From Streptomyces mexicanus (GTDB taxonomy: Bacteria; Actinomycetota; Actinomycetes; Streptomycetales; Streptomycetaceae), in the NCBI RefSeq assembly GCF_902506575.1, contig NZ_LR732544.1, positions 6,608,202 to 6,672,201 on the forward strand: 64,000 bases of DNA, given 5' to 3'. The notes beneath the pieces are model-generated. The model did not search any database. It worked only from the letters and a program-made list of their open reading frames with translations, and was not told where the DNA came from. A program made the translations under genes and the position numbers. This document shows positions 60,934 to 64,000 of this stretch, in pieces (the first letter of the stretch is position 1; each line of letters begins with the position of its first letter).

Positions 60934-61596
60934 TCAGAGGCTGCGGGCGGTGATGTCGCCGTGCGAGGTCGTGGCGCGGATGTCGAGTTGGGCGGTGCCG
61001 TCGTTCTTGAGGGTGTTGCTGATCCGGCCGTGACCGGTGCCGGCGTCCAGGGCGGCCGAGACGCCGGAGGCGGCGCCGACCGTGATGTCTCCGGACTGGG
61101 TGCGGAGCTCGACGGTGCCGCGCACGGCCTCGATGATCCGGATGTCGCCCCGTGCGGTGGTGATCTCGGCGGGGCCGGTGAGTCGGCCGACCTCGACGTC
61201 GCCGTCGGACGAGGGGACGCGGACACCCCAGGCCTCGTCGATCTTGATCTGGCGGGACGCGCCGTCGGAGGTGACGTCGCCGAGGCGGCCGACGCCGCGG
61301 GGCTCGGAGGCGGAGCTGTGGGCCTCGACGCGGGAGCCGGCGGGCAGCTGGACGATGACCTCCACCGATCCGGACCCGAACAGCTGGTTCTTGGGTGCTA
61401 GGACGGCGATCCGCAGGACACCGTCGGTGCAGGTGACCTCCGTTCGCTCAGCGGTCTGGACGTCGCGGCTCTTGAAGGAGTCGGCGGGCAGGACCTCGAC
61501 GGTGGTGTCGGCGCGGTCGGCGGCAGTGAACTGGACGCGTCCGGCGGGGATGGCCAGGACGGCGGAGATCGGGGCGGGGGTGTCGAACTTCTGCAT
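60934..61596 (-). CDS. DUF4097-family beta-strand repeat protein
   Basis: 220 residues. From about residue 80 the protein is a repetitive beta-helix-like ladder with turns of the form VEVGRLTGPAEITTARGDIR, IIEAVRGTVELRTQSGDITV, GAASGVSAALDAGTGHGRIS, the DUF4097 (adhesin-like) signature. In Streptomyces this kind of protein is usually paired with a divergent HTH regulator; here the neighbour is broken (61793). AGGAG precedes the ATG at 61596. The function is unknown, possibly envelope stress related. Confidence 0.88.
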   Translation of the reverse strand: MQKFDTPAPISAVLAIPAGRVQFTAADRADTTVEVLPADSFKSRDVQTAERTEVTCTDGVLRIAVLAPKNQLFGSGSVEVIVQLPAGSRVEAHSSASEPRGVGRLGDVTSDGASRQIKIDEAWGVRVPSSDGDVEVGRLTGPAEITTARGDIRIIEAVRGTVELRTQSGDITVGAASGVSAALDAGTGHGRISNTLKNDGTAQLDIRATTSHGDITARSL

Positions 61597-61619
61597 GGTG
61601 TTCTCCTGCGCTCGCTCTT

Positions 61620-61637
61620 GTTTCCAACCCTGGAAAC
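61620..61637. promoter_or_regulatory. 18-bp inverted repeat in the DUF4097 promoter
   Basis: GTTTCC, spacer AACCCT, GGAAAC: perfect 6-6-6 dyad 24 bases before the DUF4097 start, likely the operator of the lost divergent regulator. Confidence 0.6.
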
Positions 61638-61642
61638 GCTAC

Positions 61643-61801
61643 GTTGCATTCGTGTATGTGACAACGGGCGTGTTGCATCTTCTTGGCGAACGGGCAGGTA
61701 GAAGGCGGTAATTCGTTGCAACAGCCAAGGATTCAACGCAACGCGCCCGAGGTGTGTCCGTTGCAATGAACGAGAAGTGAACGCTAGGGCGGGTGATGCA
61801 A
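61643..61801. promoter_or_regulatory. Cluster of GTTGCA boxes
   Basis: GTTGCA occurs at 61643, 61672, 61715 (as the palindrome GTTGCAAC) and 61760, with CAACGCAAC in between and TGCAAC near 61797. The four boxes are spread over about 120 bases between the DUF4097 gene and the divergent regulator remnant, suggesting a multi-site operator. Confidence 0.5.
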
Positions 61802-62160
61802 CAGCAAGCACCACGAGGGCTCCCGGGGAGACCGATGCCGGGAGTCAGGCTCACCCAGTCCCAACGCCGGCAGGTGGCGCTGGCGCTGGCACTGGCCGAC
61901 GGTTTCCCCTACGCCGTGATTGCCCGAAGGCGAAGCCGGCCGACGATCACCTGTGAGGTGAGTGCGCAACGGCGGCCCCACCGCCTACCGGGCCGACCTG
62001 GCCACCGCGCCATCGAACGCCGCACGCAGCGGCGCTGACCCACCTCCACCGCAGGGTCGCAGTCGGTTTCCCCGCCCCACGGACGAGACGCCGCGGCCGT
62101 GGCCGAGGCCACTACGCCGACATCGCCGAACAGCGCCTGCGCATCGAACTCAAACACCCT
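61793..62160 (+). pseudogene. Frameshifted HTH/MarR-type regulator remnant
   Basis: The frame begins with RLTQSQRRQVALALALADGF, PYAVIARRRSRPTITCEV, an IS30-like HTH found at the N-terminus of MarR/GbsR-type regulators beside DUF4097 genes. After CEV two slips occur; the neighbouring frames encode MRNGGPTAYRADLA and then HRAIERRTQRR. The C-terminal MarR domain is not found before 62160. The divergent DUF4097 gene has thus lost its partner. Confidence 0.65.
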
Positions 62161-62396
62161 GTATTGCTTCCTTCCGGCTCCCGAATCCCGATCTCCTGAT
62201 CCCCACGTCCCACTCCTGGTCTTCACGTCCAAGAGGACGCGTCCGTGTGCGCTTCAGTAAGGTCGAGCATTCTCCGGCGCGCCTCCTCTCCACCGAGGGC
62301 AGGCGGGTGTTTCCCCCAGCGGGGCGCGGGGATCAGCCGGGGAGGGGAGAGGGAAGGCATGCCGGTCCGGGAGTCGGTTCGGGCTACAGACCCACG
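62161..62396. other. Region without a gene
   Basis: 235 bases downstream of the regulator remnant with no recognisable gene or strong hairpin. Confidence 0.35.
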
Positions 62397-62861
62397 TCAA
62401 GTCGGCGGTTCTCCCACGGTCTGCCTCAGCCAGGTGTTGCCGCGGAGTTCCGGATGCGCGGTGACGATCAGCCGCACGGCTTCAGCCTTTGCTGTTTCGG
62501 TCAGCCGCTGCAGCTCCGGCCAGGTCAGCTGAGCTACTGCCCCTGACGGCCACGTTGTCGTCAGAGTGACGTTGTCTGCTTCTCGAGTGAACGAGTACAC
62601 GTGCTGGGTCAGGCTGGCTTCCACTGCTATCTCGTTCTGTTTCTCGAGTGTCCGAGTCGCGTAGTCGAGCATGAGTGCCAAGTCGACCACGGGCTCCCCC
62701 AGCAGATGCACGCTGAGGTCCGTACCGTGGATGATGAGTCGTAGGTCTGCCATGAAGTACCGGAGGCAGAAGTCCGAACTGTTCAATTCCGGCCGTTCCG
62801 GCTGCCATCCTGGAGACCATGATGGGTCGTCAGCGCGCGGCTCGAAGGAAAAATCGATCAT
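62397..62861 (-). CDS. Hypothetical protein (154 aa)
   Basis: ATG 62861 has AGGGGA 7 bases upstream. The protein (DFCLRYFMADLRLIIHGTDL, DLALMLDYATRTLEKQNEIA, NVTLTTTWPSGAVAQLTWPE) is an alpha/beta type with a C-terminal helical stretch (LTETAKAEAVRLIVTAHPEL). The 'strand-rich start, then helix' architecture resembles uncharacterised actinobacterial proteins near toxin or effector genes (DUF7878-like), so an immunity role is possible but unproven. It follows a 31-codon frame by 15 bases on the same strand. Confidence 0.6.
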   Translation of the reverse strand: MIDFSFEPRADDPSWSPGWQPERPELNSSDFCLRYFMADLRLIIHGTDLSVHLLGEPVVDLALMLDYATRTLEKQNEIAVEASLTQHVYSFTREADNVTLTTTWPSGAVAQLTWPELQRLTETAKAEAVRLIVTAHPELRGNTWLRQTVGEPPT

Positions 62862-62876
62862 TCGCGCATCCCCTGA

Positions 62877-62972
62877 TTACCAGACGTTTCTTGGCATGGC
62901 GGTTACTAGGTTGCCGAACTCGTCCACAACCAGCCGTATGCCGTTCTGGGCCCTGTGCTCGAGTTGTGACAT
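62877..62972 (-). other. Short 31-codon frame upstream of the hypothetical gene
   Basis: Reads MSQLEHRAQNGIRLVVDEFG, NLVTAMPRNVW. No ribosome site precedes the ATG. It may be the extreme C-terminus of a larger protein whose upstream part is missing, for example an effector paired with the adjacent gene. Confidence 0.3.
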
Positions 62973-63055
62973 CGTCGAAGGCGTAGTCGGTGTAGTTGCC
63001 TCCTCGAAGGGGTGGTGCCTGTGAGGGGGTGCCGACCGCGGCCAGGACTCATCAC

Positions 63056-63095
63056 GAAGAACGCCTGGCCTCGAATCCCAGACCAGGCGTTCTTC
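63056..63095. terminator. Bidirectional-type terminator
   Basis: GAAGAACGCCTGG and its exact complement (13-bp arms, 14-base loop) between 63056 and 63095. It lies 12 bases beyond the stop of the minus-strand gene at 63108 and terminates its transcript. Confidence 0.8.
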
Positions 63096-63107
63096 ATTGC
63101 GCCGTGC

Positions 63108-63710
63108 TCACACTCCGATCGAGATTTTCTCGATCACTCGGGCCAGCTCGTCGCCCTCCGAACTTTCGGACAGGTGCACCGTCGCTGTGACGGCAGGAAA
63201 CCTGTACCGCACGGAGTACGGCGACATGTCAACGAGATCAGCGATGTCCCTGACTTCCGGGGAGAGCTGCCCCCAGGCGACCGTCTCTGAAAACTCGAGA
63301 CCGAACCTCTCGGCACACTCGCCGGCGAGAGAGGGCATCTCAGCCAGCCGGTGGGTGTGCACAGACACCCACTGGCACAACCAGTCGGGGCCACCGGCGA
63401 ACGTGGCCTCCACGAGACCGAAGTCGAGGCGCAGCAGTCGGTGCGGCTTGCTGCCGTGCAGCTGCCGTGCAGCGGCTCCGAGGCGCTTCTGCACCTCCAT
63501 CGGTGTTGAGCCGGGCCCGATCCCGATGAAGTATCCCGTTACGAGCGCTTGCGAGATTGCGTCCACGCCGAGCAAGTGATTCACCCCAGCTTCTCGCGGC
63601 GTAAGCCCTCCAACCATGCACAGGGCCATCAAACCGAAATCTTGTTTCTTCACGTGACCGCATGAGCGGAACAGTGACGGTCTCGAAAACCCGCGCTCGG
63701 TGAAGCGCAT
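63108..63710 (-). CDS. Hypothetical protein (200 aa)
   Basis: Starts at ATG 63710, overlapping the TGA of an upstream minus-strand frame (GTGATG), which suggests coupling; GTG 63653 is an alternative because the strongly protein-like sequence begins near VKKQDFGLMALCMVGGLTPR. Further: LLGVDAISQALVTGYFIGIG, LDFGLVEATFAGGPDWLCQW, and LSPEVRDIADLVDMSPYSVR. The composition is unlike Arg/Pro-rich shadows. No family is recognised; it resembles immunity-type or phage-encoded hypothetical proteins. A terminator follows. Confidence 0.6.
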   Translation of the reverse strand: MRFTERGFSRPSLFRSCGHVKKQDFGLMALCMVGGLTPREAGVNHLLGVDAISQALVTGYFIGIGPGSTPMEVQKRLGAAARQLHGSKPHRLLRLDFGLVEATFAGGPDWLCQWVSVHTHRLAEMPSLAGECAERFGLEFSETVAWGQLSPEVRDIADLVDMSPYSVRYRFPAVTATVHLSESSEGDELARVIEKISIGV

Positions 63711-63938
63711 CACCGGACGCCGCCTCCGTCGACCGACACGTCGATGGTGCTCGGAGCACGGCCGATGTTGGCGGTTAACCGGAGCCAGCGACGGGCGGGC
63801 TCCTGGACTGCGAAGTGTGGGTAACGAAAATACTCGATCTGGGTCAGACTGCAGCGATCTAAAGCTTGAAGCAAAATTTCCGTGGGGACCTGATGGCAGG
63901 ATTGGAGCGTGATCAGTGAACCCGGCGAGCCTGGCACG
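63711..63938. other. Region before the HAD gene
   Basis: On the minus strand a frame (ILLQALDRCSLTQIEYFRYP, HFAVQEPARRWLRLTANIGR) ends with a TGA overlapping the start of the previous gene; its beginning is antisense to the HAD gene, so the true start is unclear. It may be a small gene co-transcribed with 63108-63710. Confidence 0.35.
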
Positions 63939-64000
63939 ATGAGTGACGTCCTGTTCGATGTCGATGGCACGTTGATCGCTGCCGTGGACAATCAGCGCCT
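63939..64000 (+). CDS. HAD-superfamily hydrolase (3' truncated by window)
   Basis: ATG 63939 opens MSDVLFDVDGTLIAAVDNQR, which continues past the window end. FDVDGTLI is HAD motif I with the nucleophile Asp and the acid/base Asp of phosphoglycolate-phosphatase-like enzymes. The frame is intact to the edge. Only 20 residues are visible, so the exact class is unknown. Confidence 0.75.
   Translation, partial: MSDVLFDVDGTLIAAVDNQR

Noticed and set aside
1..64000. CRISPR arrays, rRNA genes and tRNA genes
   Set aside because: None seen: no regularly spaced direct repeats of suitable length and no recognisable RNA gene.

Overview
The window is very GC-rich DNA from an actinomycete, almost certainly Streptomyces or a close relative. 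Evidence: strong G/C bias at third codon positions, many GTG/TTG starts, many twin-arginine (Tat) signals, many TetR/HxlR/XRE regulators, and above all an adjacent tap-tpg pair (7440-9893). Those two genes encode the telomere-associated and terminal proteins that cap linear Streptomyces replicons. With the many decayed insertion sequences and broken genes, this points to a subtelomeric chromosome arm or a large linear plasmid. No telomere sequence is seen in the window.

Layout. 1-6823: a flavin monooxygenase cut at the window edge, a PQQ-like propeller protein preceded by a gene carrying an amber stop, a TetR/quinone-oxidoreductase divergent pair, and a Tat-exported cholesterol-oxidase-like flavoprotein. 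7440-9952: tap, tpg and a strong terminator. 10220-16414: a small regulon defined by repeats of AGAACGTTCGGT, containing a secreted hydrolase, a covalent-flavin oxidase, a secreted chorismate mutase, their likely TetR repressor, and a membrane protein with its own paired operators. 16415-28261: a graveyard of IS21, IS5 and ISAs1 remnants and gene fragments with intact cargo between them: quinone oxidoreductase/HxlR pair, two GNAT acetyltransferases, an APH-type phosphotransferase, and an XRE/SDR pair.

28519-34140 is the most coherent operon: a GCS2-type carboxylate-amine ligase, a 44-codon ORF, an asparagine-synthase-like amidotransferase resembling those of N-acetylglutaminylglutamine-amide synthesis, and an S9 serine peptidase. 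Coupling between genes is tight. The usual GNAT/ATP-grasp synthetase of that pathway is absent here.

34587-48060 mixes regulator/oxidoreductase pairs (HxlR with an amber-interrupted aldo-keto reductase; LysR with a quinone oxidoreductase; TetR with an SDR), a PAP2 phosphatase, a Ddn-type F420 enzyme, a lipoprotein, a RelE/ParE-like toxin, and many pseudogenes. 48589-52394 holds an NhaA antiporter fused to a DsbA-like domain and an isochorismatase-like protein lacking the usual catalytic Cys. 53647-59882 carries three consecutive secreted enzymes (flavin amine oxidase, PHP-type metallohydrolase, GH10-like glycosidase). The window ends with an alpha/beta hydrolase, a DUF4097 protein with a broken divergent regulator, unrecognised genes, and the first codons of a HAD phosphatase.

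All family names are assigned by eye from motifs and remembered homologues; no database search was run. Many breaks are single-base shifts or single TAG codons, so some could be sequencing errors rather than decay.
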